64,000 bases of DNA from Bifidobacterium felsineum (GTDB lineage Bacteria > Actinomycetota > Actinomycetes > Actinomycetales > Bifidobacteriaceae): positions 828,082-892,081 of the forward strand of contig NZ_PEBJ01000001.1 of assembly GCF_002802915.1 (NCBI RefSeq), written 5' to 3'. The notes beneath the pieces were generated by a model. The model worked only from the letters and a program-made list of their open reading frames with translations. It did not search any database and was not told the DNA's origin. The position numbers and the translations under genes are program-made. The number at the start of each line of letters is the position of its first letter. Position 1 is the first letter of the stretch. This document shows, piece by piece, positions 38,319 to 47,873 of the stretch.

Positions 38319-38393
38319 CACTCTTTCCTTTACTGCATGGTCTTCAAAACGAACACACTGGCAAACAACTGTATCAGGTGCGCTGGTCTGCGA

Positions 38394-39881
38394 TTATCGC
38401 GTGTGTAACGGGCGTCCGTCGGCCTTGAGCAGCGCCTCGCCCAGCGTCTCGCTGAACGTGGGATGAGGATGGATGAGGCGTGCGGCATCCGCGAGCGGCA
38501 CATGATTGCCAACAAGCTGTTCGGCTTCGGCGATGATGTCTGAAGCCAGGGGAGAAACCATATGCACGCCAAGCACTCGTGGAGTATCGGGGTCGTCTTG
38601 ACTACAGCCGGACACCACGGTCAGTGATCCGGCGGTGCCACGCATGAGCATACGGGCGTTGGCCATCATCGGGTACACGGTTTCCTTGACCTCAAGCAGG
38701 TCATCTCGCTCCTGCGCCTGATCCAACGTCAGCCCGACTGATGCGGCTTCAGGGGAGGAGAACACAACTTGCGGCACGGTCGCTTCGTCTACCGGTGCAA
38801 CATGCAGACCGGCGATGGTCTCCGCAATGACCAGGCCCTGCTCAAAGGCGCGATGCGCCAGCGCATGGCCGACAGTGACGTCACCCACAGCCCAGACGCC
38901 GGGAACATCGGTTCTGCCGAACGCATCCGTGGCAACGAGCCCATTCCCGGTCAGAGACACGCCCCATGCCGGGTCAGTATTGGGATCACGGCCGATGGCG
39001 GCCAAGGCGATTTCACCCCAAACCTGCTGCTCGCCGTCAACGCCGTCGCGCGTGTAATGCACAGTGGCACCCAGGTTCGCGCCGACATCCACATGGGTCA
39101 CAGCGGTATGGGTAATGATATTGACGCCGTGACGCTTGAGCTCGCGAGTCAGCGTGACTCCGGCACGACGATCCCAATTCGAGAGCACACGGTCTTTTCG
39201 AATCAGTAACGTGACGTTCGATCCGGCTGCATTCCACATCGAAGCGAATTCCAAGGCCACCGCGCCGGCTCCGATGACCACGGCTGAGGAGGGGAATTCG
39301 TTGAGCTCCAATGCCTGGGTGGAGTCAATCAGTGCCGCGGCAAATGGATTGTTCGGCAGCGGGCGAGGCTTGGCTCCAGTAGCGATAACGATATGGTTCG
39401 CCACCATGTCGATATTGGTGCCGGCCGGCTCCGGCACGTCCGCCTTATGGTAAACGGTTATGCCGTCCTGGCCGGGAGCAGGGGCCAGATGCACGGCATG
39501 CCTTCCGTCGGCATCGGTCTCGTCGGCCTTGAATGATGCGAGCGCGCGGAACACGGTAATGCCGCGATGTGCCAAAAGACCGGCGAGCCCGCGGACCATC
39601 GTGTCGACGATGCGCAGTTTGTAGTCGTGCAGTGTGCCGAAATCGATGCCATCGACTGTGGCGTTGACGCCAAGCTCGGCCGCCCGGTGCACGGTGTCGA
39701 TGGTATGAGTGGCCGTGATCAATGCTTTGGAAGGAATGCATCCGCGATTGAGACAGGTGCCGCCAACGGTGGCGTCGCGCTCGATCAAAGCGACCTTCAG
39801 CCCAAGTTCCGCTGCTCGCAACGCAGTGGAATATCCGCCAGGACCTGCGCCGATAATCGCTATATCGTATTGCTCGCTCAT
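38394..39881 (-). CDS. lpdA: Dihydrolipoyl dehydrogenase-type flavoprotein
   Basis: A 495-aa FAD/NAD disulfide oxidoreductase. FAD site IIGAGPGGYSTALRAAELG, redox disulfide GGTCLNRGCIPSK (Cys43 and Cys48), NAD site VVIGAGAVALEFASMW (the usual third glycine is an Ala), second FAD site VWAVGDVTVGHALAHRAFEQG and the His473-Glu478 dyad (HPHPTFSE) are all visible, so it should be active. AAGGAGTG precedes the ATG. No acyltransferase (E2) or lipoyl-protein gene is adjacent. Bifidobacteria generally lack pyruvate and 2-oxoglutarate dehydrogenase complexes, so its partner is unclear. Confidence 0.9.
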   Translation of the reverse strand: MSEQYDIAIIGAGPGGYSTALRAAELGLKVALIERDATVGGTCLNRGCIPSKALITATHTIDTVHRAAELGVNATVDGIDFGTLHDYKLRIVDTMVRGLAGLLAHRGITVFRALASFKADETDADGRHAVHLAPAPGQDGITVYHKADVPEPAGTNIDMVANHIVIATGAKPRPLPNNPFAAALIDSTQALELNEFPSSAVVIGAGAVALEFASMWNAAGSNVTLLIRKDRVLSNWDRRAGVTLTRELKRHGVNIITHTAVTHVDVGANLGATVHYTRDGVDGEQQVWGEIALAAIGRDPNTDPAWGVSLTGNGLVATDAFGRTDVPGVWAVGDVTVGHALAHRAFEQGLVIAETIAGLHVAPVDEATVPQVVFSSPEAASVGLTLDQAQERDDLLEVKETVYPMMANARMLMRGTAGSLTVVSGCSQDDPDTPRVLGVHMVSPLASDIIAEAEQLVGNHVPLADAARLIHPHPTFSETLGEALLKADGRPLHTR

Positions 39882-39942
39882 TATGCACTCCTTTGTTCGC
39901 GGCCGGTACCTATGCGAGCCGGACCATCATCCCCACCATATG

Positions 39943-39972
39943 ACTATGGCTCCCATCATAGGGAGCCATAGT
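39943..39972. terminator. Hairpin after the DUF3043 gene
   Basis: A 12-bp perfect stem (ACTATGGCTCCC/GGGAGCCATAGT) with a 6-base loop. It lies between the DUF3043 stop and the lpdA start on the minus strand; no T-run follows. Confidence 0.55.
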
Positions 39973-40021
39973 GCAAAAGAGATACAACAAACGTTGCTGA
40001 TCAATCAGTGAGAATCAATGA

Positions 40022-40642
40022 TTAATCCTCCGGCCAGTGGCCGCGCTTGGCGTAGCGCGGCTTCGGCAAACGCCAGCGGCGCATCTGGATGGAGCGGCTC
40101 CATGCATAGGAGAAGGAGCGGGAGCCCTTGGCCACGGAAGCCTCGCCATACTTGGCGATGAGCTTGGCCTTGAGCTTGCGCCACATCAGCCACACATCAA
40201 TGATGACGGCGATCAGGTAGCCGTACATCAGGGTCATCATGATGATGGAGGCCCAGGCGTTCTGCACTGCGGAAGTGACGAACATGGAGACAATCAGAAT
40301 GGCGAATGCCACAGGAATGAACCATTCGCCCAGGTTGAAGCGGGCATCCACATAATCGCGGATGTAAATGCGCCAGGGCAAACGCTCGGACTTCGGCATA
40401 TTGTTCAGATCGCCGCTCTGCATGGCTGCATACTCGCGGTTCTCGCGCTCGCGCATACGGGCCTTGGCTGCTTTGGCGCTGGCCTTGCGGTCGGCAGGGA
40501 CCAGCGGACGGATGCCGGCGGCCTGTGCCTTCTTCATCTTCGGGGTCGGGCGGCCCTTACCAGCGGACGGATCGGTTTTCTTCTCTTCGGCCGGCTCCAC
40601 TGGAGTCTGGGCCTCTTCCTTCTTGAACGGGTTCCATGTCAT
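40022..40642 (-). CDS. DUF3043 membrane protein
   Basis: A 206-aa protein with a charged N-terminus rich in Lys, Glu and Pro (KGRPTPKMKKAQAAGIRPL is the family mark), then RIYIRDYVDARFNLGEWFIP and two membrane segments (about 108-128 and 134-152), ending in a basic tail. This is the standard layout of the actinobacterial DUF3043 family. Function unknown. Divergent from the dipeptidase gene over 82 bp. Confidence 0.86.
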   Translation of the reverse strand: MTWNPFKKEEAQTPVEPAEEKKTDPSAGKGRPTPKMKKAQAAGIRPLVPADRKASAKAAKARMRERENREYAAMQSGDLNNMPKSERLPWRIYIRDYVDARFNLGEWFIPVAFAILIVSMFVTSAVQNAWASIIMMTLMYGYLIAVIIDVWLMWRKLKAKLIAKYGEASVAKGSRSFSYAWSRSIQMRRWRLPKPRYAKRGHWPED

Positions 40643-40724
40643 GCTTTGAGGTTACGGTGACGTTCAGACACATGTTGTGTAGGCGTAACCATTGGTATAA
40701 CGCCCTTATATATAAGGAGAACAC

Positions 40725-42092
40725 ATGGCGGAACTCACCGTGGACCAGGTGCGCGAGCGCGTCGAAGAAGACTGGAATCGCATTGTCGAACTGCTGAACC
40801 GGAAGATTGCTCTGCAATCTGTTTCCGCCAAAGGCATTACCGCCGAGCATATGAAGCGTTCGGCTGAGTTCGTAGCCGAGGAGCTCAAGCTGGTTGGTGT
40901 CGATGCCAAGGTGGTGCAGGCCACGAATGAGGACGGTACTCCGGGCGCTTGGGAGGTTATCGGCTCGCGTATCGTCGATCCGGGTGCTCCGACCGTTCTG
41001 CTGTACGCTCACCATGATGTGCAGCCGGTGCCGGACCCGGCTGAATGGAACACCGATCCGTTCGTAGGCACTGAAATTGATGGCCGACTCTACGGTCGCG
41101 GTTCCGCCGATGATGGCGGCGGCATTGCCATTCATTCTGGTGCGTTGAAGGCTTTGGGTGATGATTTGCCGGTGAATATCAAGGTCTTCATCGAAGGTGA
41201 GGAGGAGATGGGCTCGCCGAGCTTCATTCCGTTCATCACCGCGCACAAGGATGAATTCGATTCCGATGTGATCATCGTGGCCGATTCCGGCAACTGGTCC
41301 GCTGAGATCCCGTCCCTGACCACCTCGCTTCGCGGCAACACGTGCGTGGACGTGACCGTGCGTGGCCTGAAGCATCCGGTGCACTCCGGCCAGTATGGTG
41401 GCCCGATCCTGGATTCCAATACGCTGGCTGCCATGCTGATTGCCTCACTGTATGACGCCAATGGTGATATTGCCGTGCCGGGCATTGCCTCCGAGGAGCC
41501 GATTGGCGGCTTGCAGCAGGATGTTGATGAGGCTGGTGTGCGCGCCGACGCCGGTACGGTTGATGGCTATGTGCTCGCCGGTACTGGTTCGTTGGCATCC
41601 CGCTTGTGGACCAAACCAAGCCTGACGGTGATCGGCTTTGATGCTCACCCGGTGGAGGGCTCCTTCAATGTGATTGCCCCGGAGACCCGTTTCCGCTTGT
41701 CTCTGCGCACCGCACCGAACCAGCGCCCTGAAGAGGCTCAGGATGCGCTGGCTGCATTCCTCATGGCCAATCCGCCATTTGGCGCCGAGGTTGAAGTGGC
41801 CAAGCTGGAGAACGGCATGGGTTGGGCTATGGACCCGAATGCTGAGGCCACCAAGGATGCGCTTCAAGCCATGGAAGAGGCGTTTGGTGTTGCTCCGATC
41901 AATCAAGGCCAGGGCGGTTCGATTCCGTTCATCCCGGAGCTGCATCGCTTGTTCCCATCCGCCCAAGTGCTGGTCACCGGTCCGGAAGACCCGAAAGCCA
42001 ACGCGCACAGCCCGAATGAGTCCATCTCGCTCTACGGTCTGAAGCACAACGTGATTACCGAGGCGCTGTTGCTTGCCAAGCTCGGTAAGTAG
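40725..42092 (+). CDS. M20-family dipeptidase
   Basis: A 455-aa zinc peptidase that cleaves dipeptides or removes N-terminal residues. Metal and catalytic residues are in order: YAHHDVQPVP (His ligand and Asp), GRGSADDGGGIAIH (Asp ligand), EGEEEMGSPS (catalytic Glu and Glu ligand), VADSGNW (Asp ligand), and the C-terminal His in NAHSPNESIS. The lid domain lies between about 225 and 340. AAGGAG precedes the ATG. Cytosolic, as no signal peptide is seen. Single-gene unit. Confidence 0.92.
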   Translation: MAELTVDQVRERVEEDWNRIVELLNRKIALQSVSAKGITAEHMKRSAEFVAEELKLVGVDAKVVQATNEDGTPGAWEVIGSRIVDPGAPTVLLYAHHDVQPVPDPAEWNTDPFVGTEIDGRLYGRGSADDGGGIAIHSGALKALGDDLPVNIKVFIEGEEEMGSPSFIPFITAHKDEFDSDVIIVADSGNWSAEIPSLTTSLRGNTCVDVTVRGLKHPVHSGQYGGPILDSNTLAAMLIASLYDANGDIAVPGIASEEPIGGLQQDVDEAGVRADAGTVDGYVLAGTGSLASRLWTKPSLTVIGFDAHPVEGSFNVIAPETRFRLSLRTAPNQRPEEAQDALAAFLMANPPFGAEVEVAKLENGMGWAMDPNAEATKDALQAMEEAFGVAPINQGQGGSIPFIPELHRLFPSAQVLVTGPEDPKANAHSPNESISLYGLKHNVITEALLLAKLGK

Positions 42093-42114
42093 GATCACTC
42101 CTCGATCGAATATG

Positions 42115-42151
42115 CGGCTCTTTTGCAACTCGCTGCGAAGGAGCCGTTTTT
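42115..42151 (+). terminator. Terminator after the M20 peptidase gene
   Basis: CGGCTC...GAGCCG (42115-42120 and 42141-42146), extended inward by G-U pairs, followed by TTTTT. Confidence 0.82.
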
Positions 42152-42281
42152 CATATGTCTCCGGTAAACTTACCCCCTAACTGAGTCCCTATTGCGCTGT
42201 CTAAAAGCAGCTCTATCAGGGGCGCTCTAATGTTTTGCATTTTTGCAAATGCATCGCTACAAAGGGGAGAGGTTTTAGCCC

Positions 42282-45200
42282 ATGGGCAACGATGTATATA
42301 AAGGTCTACAAGCAGCTGTCGCGTCGATTGCGGCAATTGCGATGTTAGGGTTTGGCATTCCTGCAGCATATGCCAAGGATTCCAGTCCGGTCTCCAGTGG
42401 TCAGGCAAGCAATCAGATAAGCGTTGCCTCTGACGCTGCGGTGACCGATCAGGACGGCAACGGATATGCTACCATCGCTGCGGCTATCAAGGCGGGTGCC
42501 GTCACGGTGACGTTGCAGTCCGATTCAGCCGAAAATGTTTCCATATCGGGTAAAAGCGGTCTGACTATTGAAGGAAACGGTCATAAGCTCAGCGGCAGCG
42601 TCACGTTTGCCGGCAACAATGATGGCGTTGCCGTGAGCAACCTCAATTTCGTCGGCACGGGTGTGCAAATCCATGTGAATGGAGCGAACAACAAGAATAT
42701 AAGTATCCGCAATAACGTCTTCGACGTAACCGCAAACGGCACATGGGCGGTCATCTATATTCAGAAGACCGTATCCGGCTTGAACATCGAAGGCAATACG
42801 TTCAACGTGACCGATTCGGTTACATCCACGGTCCAATGCATCGGATTCGCCTATACGCCAGATATCCGAGCCACAGATATCAGCATCAAGGGCAATACGC
42901 TGAACTCCTCGATTACCAAAGCCTACGCATATTTCGTCATCGGCGGTGGCAATGTGACCAATGGTGAATATGCTATTACCAATCTAGCGCTCGAAGGTAA
43001 CACGGTGACTCCGGTTTCAGGCGGAAACGCGTATGGTGCCTGGTTGCGGAACGTGGATACGCTTACCGTCAAAGGCAACGCTTTCTCCGGCTATGCCGGT
43101 ATCGGTCTCGGCTCTGGTACGGGCATAGCGCCGACCAGAAACGTCACGTTGGAAAACAATAGCTTCAACGTGGCCAACGGCGGCTTGGTGGTTTCTTCCG
43201 CCGAAGCCTTGGACGGTCCAGTTGAGGTGAAGAACAACACGGGTTTCTCCTATGCCAACACCACGTTGCAGGCTGGTGTCGTGCATGCCGATGGAATGAC
43301 TGACTACTACAAGACACTGTCTGAAGCCTTTAACGCAATTGCGGATGGAGAGACACTCAAGCTGCTCAATGACGCTACCGCTGCCCTCACCATTCCAGTA
43401 GACCAGAACATCGTCATCGATCTGAATGGACACACGCTCACCAACGAGGACGGTAAGCACACCATCGTCAACAAGGGTACACTCACCATCACGGATTCCT
43501 CTGCAGCGAAGACCGGCACCGTTGACAACGTTTCCAACTCCAAGGCGGCGGTCGTCAACTACGGTGGCGCCACTGCGACGCTCGCAGGCGGCAACTACAC
43601 CCGCTCCAAGGAGGCGAGCACCTACGACCCAGACACCGATAAGGCCAGCTCAGGCGGCAACTCCTACTATGTGCTCAAGAATTTCGGCACGATGACTGTC
43701 AAGGATCCGTCCAGCGTTAAGTTCGCCGACAAGAATACCGGCATGAATTCCAGCCTCGTGGCCAACGGTTGGTACAGCACCTCCGACAACGATGGCGATG
43801 CTACGGCCAATGCCTACGGAGCCAATGGTGGCGCCACCCTCACCATTGAAGGCGGCACGCTCACCGGCGGCAAGATCACCGTCAAGAATGATGACTGGGG
43901 CGTGCTCAACGTCACCGGTGGCACAATTACCCAGCCAGTTGACAACTTCTATGCTGTGCTGACTTATCATAAGGCCAGCATCACCGGCGGCAGCATCACC
44001 GCACCGCTGTTCCCAATCGGCGCTTCCGGCATCAAGGGCACCAACGGTGACGTGGGTGAGACCGCCATCGGCGGCGATGCCAAAGTCGTCAGTGAAAAGG
44101 GCTACGCGTTGCGTGCACTCGACAATGGCCAGCTTACTGTTACCGGTGGTACCTTCACCTCCGGTAACAAGAAAGGTGTGAGTGATCTCAAGCCCAGTAC
44201 CAACGGCACCCCGTCCGTCGCCATCTCCGGTGGCACATTCAACGTACGTCCTACCGAAGTTGAACTTGCCAAGGACTATGTGGTCAAGGAGAACGCGGAC
44301 GGCACGTTCGGTGCCAAGCTGCATGTAGTTGCCACCATTACCAAGGCTGATGGCAGCATCGCGGAATACACTTCGCTTGCCAAAGCCTTCAAGGCGGCTA
44401 AAGCGGGTGACACCATCGCCGTGCAGGATGACGATACTTTGACTGCGGATATTGAAATCAGTAAGAATGTCACACTTGATCTGAACGGTAAGACGGTTAA
44501 GACTGCAGGCTTCAAATTCGCTGTCAAGAACGGTGGCAAGCTGACCGTTGCCGGCAACGGTACCATAACCAACTCGGTCGCAGCCGACGAAGATAACGAT
44601 GACCTGCATGTCATGTTCGACGTGGCCAAAGGGGGCTCCCTCTCCATTGAGAATGGCGCCTACAAGGGCACCGGCGCGCCGGTTGCTTCCGTTGAAGGCG
44701 CATTGACCGTCAATGGCGGTGATTTCTCCGTCACCAAGGCGGCCATCTTCGTTCTGCCCAAGGCGGATGGTGCGTCGTTGACTATCAGCGGCGGTACTTA
44801 CAGGGAGGCCACCGTGGCGATTTCCGCCCTTGCCGGCACCAATAAGCTCGCCATCACAGGCGGCGATTTCGACGTAAGCCCGGCATCCTTCGATAAGGAT
44901 CAGGCATATACGAGGTACATTACTGGCGGCACCTACGCCAAGAACCCCGGCCAGAGCACCATCGCCGATGACAAGAAATTTGCCAAGAACGATGCTGGCA
45001 GGTATGTGCTCGCCGATGCCGTGATTGCATCGGTTGAAAAGCTGCAGGATATTACGGTTGCTGCTGGCACTGATCCGACTGGTAAGCTGCCCACCAAGGT
45101 GAAGGTCAAGCTCGACAACGGTCTGACGCGTGATGGAGTGAACGTTGTTTGGGACTCCATGCCTGATACGTGGAAGGGCCCCAAGGGCGGCACCATCGAG

Positions 45201-46961
45201 CTCAAAGGCACCGTGGATGGTTCAAACGACGTGAAGGCGGTACAGACGATTATCGTCGAACATGCCACCATCAAGTCGGCTACGGTTGATGTGACCGAAC
45301 TGTCCACGCCGGCCGGTGTGAATCCGACCGATCAGCTGCCCAAGCAGGCCACGATCGTCTGGTCTAGCGGCGACGCGGAGACGGTAGATGTTAAGTGGGA
45401 CGCAATCAAATCCAGCGACTTTGCCAAGCCCGGATCATTCGAGGTCAAAGGCACGGTGAGCGTGGACGGCTATAGCGATTCCGTCACCGTCAAGGTGACC
45501 GTTGGCAATGCGGTGGCCATCAAGGTTGAGCCGACCGAGACCGCAGTGGAGACGATTGCCACGAATGCTCCTGATTTGAGCAAGGTGAAGGCGACCGTTA
45601 CTTGGTCCGATGGCACGACCACCGCTGAGAAGGTCGAGTGGAAGGCGATTGATGCCGACCAGTATGCTGCGGCAGGTTCTTTCGATGTGACCGGCGTTGT
45701 CAAGGGTGTGCAGATCAACGGCGTTGATGCAACCATCACCGTGACTGTGAAAGTCGCAGCCCGCGCGATTACTCAGGTGACTCCTTCGGATAAAAGCATC
45801 GAAGTCGCTACTGCCACTGATGCGGATCCGAAGCCGGCTGTCAACGGTAAGGTGACGCTGACGTGGAACGATGGCAAGACTTCGACTGTCGATGTGCCGT
45901 TGATGCTGCCTGATGGTTGGAATCATCCGCGTACTGCGCATGATGTTGCCCTGACCGGTCGTGTGGATGGTTGGAATGCCGACATTCCGTTCACCGTGCA
46001 TGTGAAGGCCGCGAAGGCGACCGGTGTGATCGCTTCCGATACTTCGACGGAGGAGAAAATTGCACCTGTACTTCCGGAGTACGCGGCAGTGGTCTGGTCG
46101 AACGGTGAAACTTCCAATGAAAAGATCGAATGGCCGTCCATCGATGCAGACAAGTATGCGGTTGCAGGTGATTTCAAGGTGACCGGCAACGTCCAGGGCA
46201 TCACAATCGATGGCAAGGATGCGACCGTAACCATTACGGTGACCGTTCTCGCCGCGACGATTACCGGTGTGGATGCGCCTGCGGATACGGTAGTTACCCA
46301 GTCGGGTGTGAAGCCTGATTTGCCTGCCACGCTGACCGCGCATTGGTCGAATGGTACCGAGTCTCAAGTGAGCGTCACATGGGACAAGCTGGACAAGGAC
46401 AAGTATATGGCTCTGGCCGGTGGTGATTTCGAGCTTAAGGGTTCGGTCGCTGGCTGGGATGACGAGGTGACCGTCAAGGTGCATGTCGATCCTGCGACTC
46501 CGGTCAAGCTGGCCAACGATGGTAGGATCGAGGCGACAACCGAGGTGGGTGTGGCTCCTGAGCTGCCTTCTGAGGTGGATGTTGTCTGGTCGAATGGTGA
46601 CAAGATTGCTGCGGCGGTGGTGTGGAATGAGATTGATTCCGCGCTGCTGGCCAAGGCTGGCACGTTCACTGCTACTGGTACTGTCACTGTTCCTGCCGAT
46701 GCGTTCGGTCTTGCCGATGGTGCCGTGCAAACGTCCACCGTCACCTTCCCGATTACTGCAACGGTAACCGTCAAGGCTGGCTCGTCCACGAAACCGGATG
46801 ACGGTAAAGACAACGGTAAGGACAATAACGATAACGCTGGCAAGAAGCCAAATAAGACGCCTCTTTCCGACACAGGCGTTGCAATTGGCGGCATTGCCTG
46901 CCTGACCGTGCTGCTGTTTGTCGCTGGTATCGCTTTGTCAATCAAACGCCAGCGTCGCTGA
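42282..46961 (+). CDS. Large cell-surface protein with beta-helix and seven Ig-like repeats
   Basis: A 1559-aa exported protein. A signal peptide covers about residues 1-31 (core AVASIAAIAMLGFG, cleavage near AYA-KD). Residues about 40-340 have short repeats of N-x-F/I-x-V-x-G-N type fitting a right-handed beta-helix. Residues about 340-890 alternate EAFNAIADGETLKL-like and SGGTF-like units. Seven Ig-like domains (group 4 type, ending V.ITVTVKV) fill about 905-1510. A Lys/Asp/Asn-rich wall linker, PLSDTG, a hydrophobic segment and KRQRR form the C-terminus. LSDTG departs from LPxTG at the proline, so anchoring by a standard sortase is uncertain. Likely a host- or glycan-binding protein. Confidence 0.87.
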   Translation: MGNDVYKGLQAAVASIAAIAMLGFGIPAAYAKDSSPVSSGQASNQISVASDAAVTDQDGNGYATIAAAIKAGAVTVTLQSDSAENVSISGKSGLTIEGNGHKLSGSVTFAGNNDGVAVSNLNFVGTGVQIHVNGANNKNISIRNNVFDVTANGTWAVIYIQKTVSGLNIEGNTFNVTDSVTSTVQCIGFAYTPDIRATDISIKGNTLNSSITKAYAYFVIGGGNVTNGEYAITNLALEGNTVTPVSGGNAYGAWLRNVDTLTVKGNAFSGYAGIGLGSGTGIAPTRNVTLENNSFNVANGGLVVSSAEALDGPVEVKNNTGFSYANTTLQAGVVHADGMTDYYKTLSEAFNAIADGETLKLLNDATAALTIPVDQNIVIDLNGHTLTNEDGKHTIVNKGTLTITDSSAAKTGTVDNVSNSKAAVVNYGGATATLAGGNYTRSKEASTYDPDTDKASSGGNSYYVLKNFGTMTVKDPSSVKFADKNTGMNSSLVANGWYSTSDNDGDATANAYGANGGATLTIEGGTLTGGKITVKNDDWGVLNVTGGTITQPVDNFYAVLTYHKASITGGSITAPLFPIGASGIKGTNGDVGETAIGGDAKVVSEKGYALRALDNGQLTVTGGTFTSGNKKGVSDLKPSTNGTPSVAISGGTFNVRPTEVELAKDYVVKENADGTFGAKLHVVATITKADGSIAEYTSLAKAFKAAKAGDTIAVQDDDTLTADIEISKNVTLDLNGKTVKTAGFKFAVKNGGKLTVAGNGTITNSVAADEDNDDLHVMFDVAKGGSLSIENGAYKGTGAPVASVEGALTVNGGDFSVTKAAIFVLPKADGASLTISGGTYREATVAISALAGTNKLAITGGDFDVSPASFDKDQAYTRYITGGTYAKNPGQSTIADDKKFAKNDAGRYVLADAVIASVEKLQDITVAAGTDPTGKLPTKVKVKLDNGLTRDGVNVVWDSMPDTWKGPKGGTIELKGTVDGSNDVKAVQTIIVEHATIKSATVDVTELSTPAGVNPTDQLPKQATIVWSSGDAETVDVKWDAIKSSDFAKPGSFEVKGTVSVDGYSDSVTVKVTVGNAVAIKVEPTETAVETIATNAPDLSKVKATVTWSDGTTTAEKVEWKAIDADQYAAAGSFDVTGVVKGVQINGVDATITVTVKVAARAITQVTPSDKSIEVATATDADPKPAVNGKVTLTWNDGKTSTVDVPLMLPDGWNHPRTAHDVALTGRVDGWNADIPFTVHVKAAKATGVIASDTSTEEKIAPVLPEYAAVVWSNGETSNEKIEWPSIDADKYAVAGDFKVTGNVQGITIDGKDATVTITVTVLAATITGVDAPADTVVTQSGVKPDLPATLTAHWSNGTESQVSVTWDKLDKDKYMALAGGDFELKGSVAGWDDEVTVKVHVDPATPVKLANDGRIEATTEVGVAPELPSEVDVVWSNGDKIAAAVVWNEIDSALLAKAGTFTATGTVTVPADAFGLADGAVQTSTVTFPITATVTVKAGSSTKPDDGKDNGKDNNDNAGKKPNKTPLSDTGVAIGGIACLTVLLFVAGIALSIKRQRR

Positions 46962-46990
46962 CTAGGAGTGTCTAACTAGGAAGGCACACG

Positions 46991-47033
46991 TAGGGTCGGG
47001 CTTCGGATGTTTCCGGAGTCCGACCCTATATTT
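46991..47033 (+). terminator. Terminator after the surface protein gene
   Basis: TAGGGTCGG...CCGACCCTA (46991-46999 and 47021-47029) with an inner imperfect stem, followed by TATTTATT. Confidence 0.82.
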
Positions 47034-47093
47034 ATTCCAAAGTTTTACGACAGTTATTGCCTTTGGCGGCGGTTTGCCTTATAGTCATGGAGT

Positions 47094-47185
47094 TGACACG
47101 GGAGCTGCCTTAAGGCGGCTGAGAGGAGACATACAAGTCTCGACCGATGGAACGTGACCGGGTAATGCCGTTCGTCACGGAATTG
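47094..47185 (+). ncRNA. TPP riboswitch controlling ykoEDC
   Basis: Carries the conserved thi-box blocks: ACACGGGAGCTGCC, GGCTGAGAGG, GACCGATGGAACGTGACCGG and GTAATGCCG. The following CGTGCCT (47201-47207) can pair with AGGCAC (47264-47269), which includes part of the ykoE ribosome binding site AAAAGG, so translational control is plausible. Confidence 0.94.
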
Positions 47186-47273
47186 TCGCTCTTACATACC
47201 CGTGCCTGAACCCAAGCGATGTTGAGTATTTCGCAACCCGACATCACATGAGAAGAGAAGAAAAGGCACAATC

Positions 47274-47873
47274 ATGACTGAAGCTGTGGCTAAGGCCAAC
47301 TACAAGTGGCGTGTTGTTGATATCGTCGTCGCCGCTATCATCGCCGTTGCATCCGGCGTTATCTTCTGGGGCTGGGACATCGTCTGCGCTGTCCCGCTGA
47401 CCCTGTTCGAAGGCGTTACCCCGGGCTTCGAAGGCCTGCTGAACGGCTTCTGGCTGTTCGCCGGCCCGCTGGCCGCCATCATCGTGCGTAAGCCGGGTGC
47501 TGCACTGTTCGCTGAAACCCTTGCCGCTTTCCTCGAGCTCACCCTGGGCAACCAGTGGGGCGTTGGCGGTTCTCTGATCGTCGGCATCATCCAGGGCCTT
47601 GGCGCTGAAATCGCTTTCGCCGTGTTCGCTTACAAGAAGTGGAACATCGGCACCACCCTGCTCTCCGGCGCTCTGGCCGGCGTTGGCTGCTGGGCTTACT
47701 ACTGGGCGACCAACCCGGGTTGGAACGGCCTGCGCGTCACCTGGTACCTCGTTGGTTCCATCATCTCCGGCCTCGTGATCGCCGGCATCGTGGTGTGGTT
47801 CCTCTCTCGCGCGATCGCAGCCACCGGCGTGCTTGATCGCTTCGAGTCCGGCCGCGCTCAGGCTCGCGTCTGA
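47274..47873 (+). CDS. ykoE: ECF S component YkoE for thiamine precursor (HMP/thiazole) uptake
   Basis: A 199-aa membrane protein with about five hydrophobic segments. The opening KWRVVDIVVAAIIAVASGVIFWGW, the PGFEGLLNGFWLFAGPLAAI segment and the AETLAAFLELTLGNQWG loop are characteristic of YkoE. It binds the vitamin precursor and works with YkoC and YkoD. The TPP riboswitch directly upstream fixes the thiamine link. The ykoD ATG overlaps its stop codon. Confidence 0.93.
   Translation: MTEAVAKANYKWRVVDIVVAAIIAVASGVIFWGWDIVCAVPLTLFEGVTPGFEGLLNGFWLFAGPLAAIIVRKPGAALFAETLAAFLELTLGNQWGVGGSLIVGIIQGLGAEIAFAVFAYKKWNIGTTLLSGALAGVGCWAYYWATNPGWNGLRVTWYLVGSIISGLVIAGIVVWFLSRAIAATGVLDRFESGRAQARV

Noticed and set aside
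35835..38408. An 857-codon plus-strand frame across glnA and DUF4191
   Set aside because: It spans two clear minus-strand genes, their terminator and the glnA promoter, which no real gene would do.
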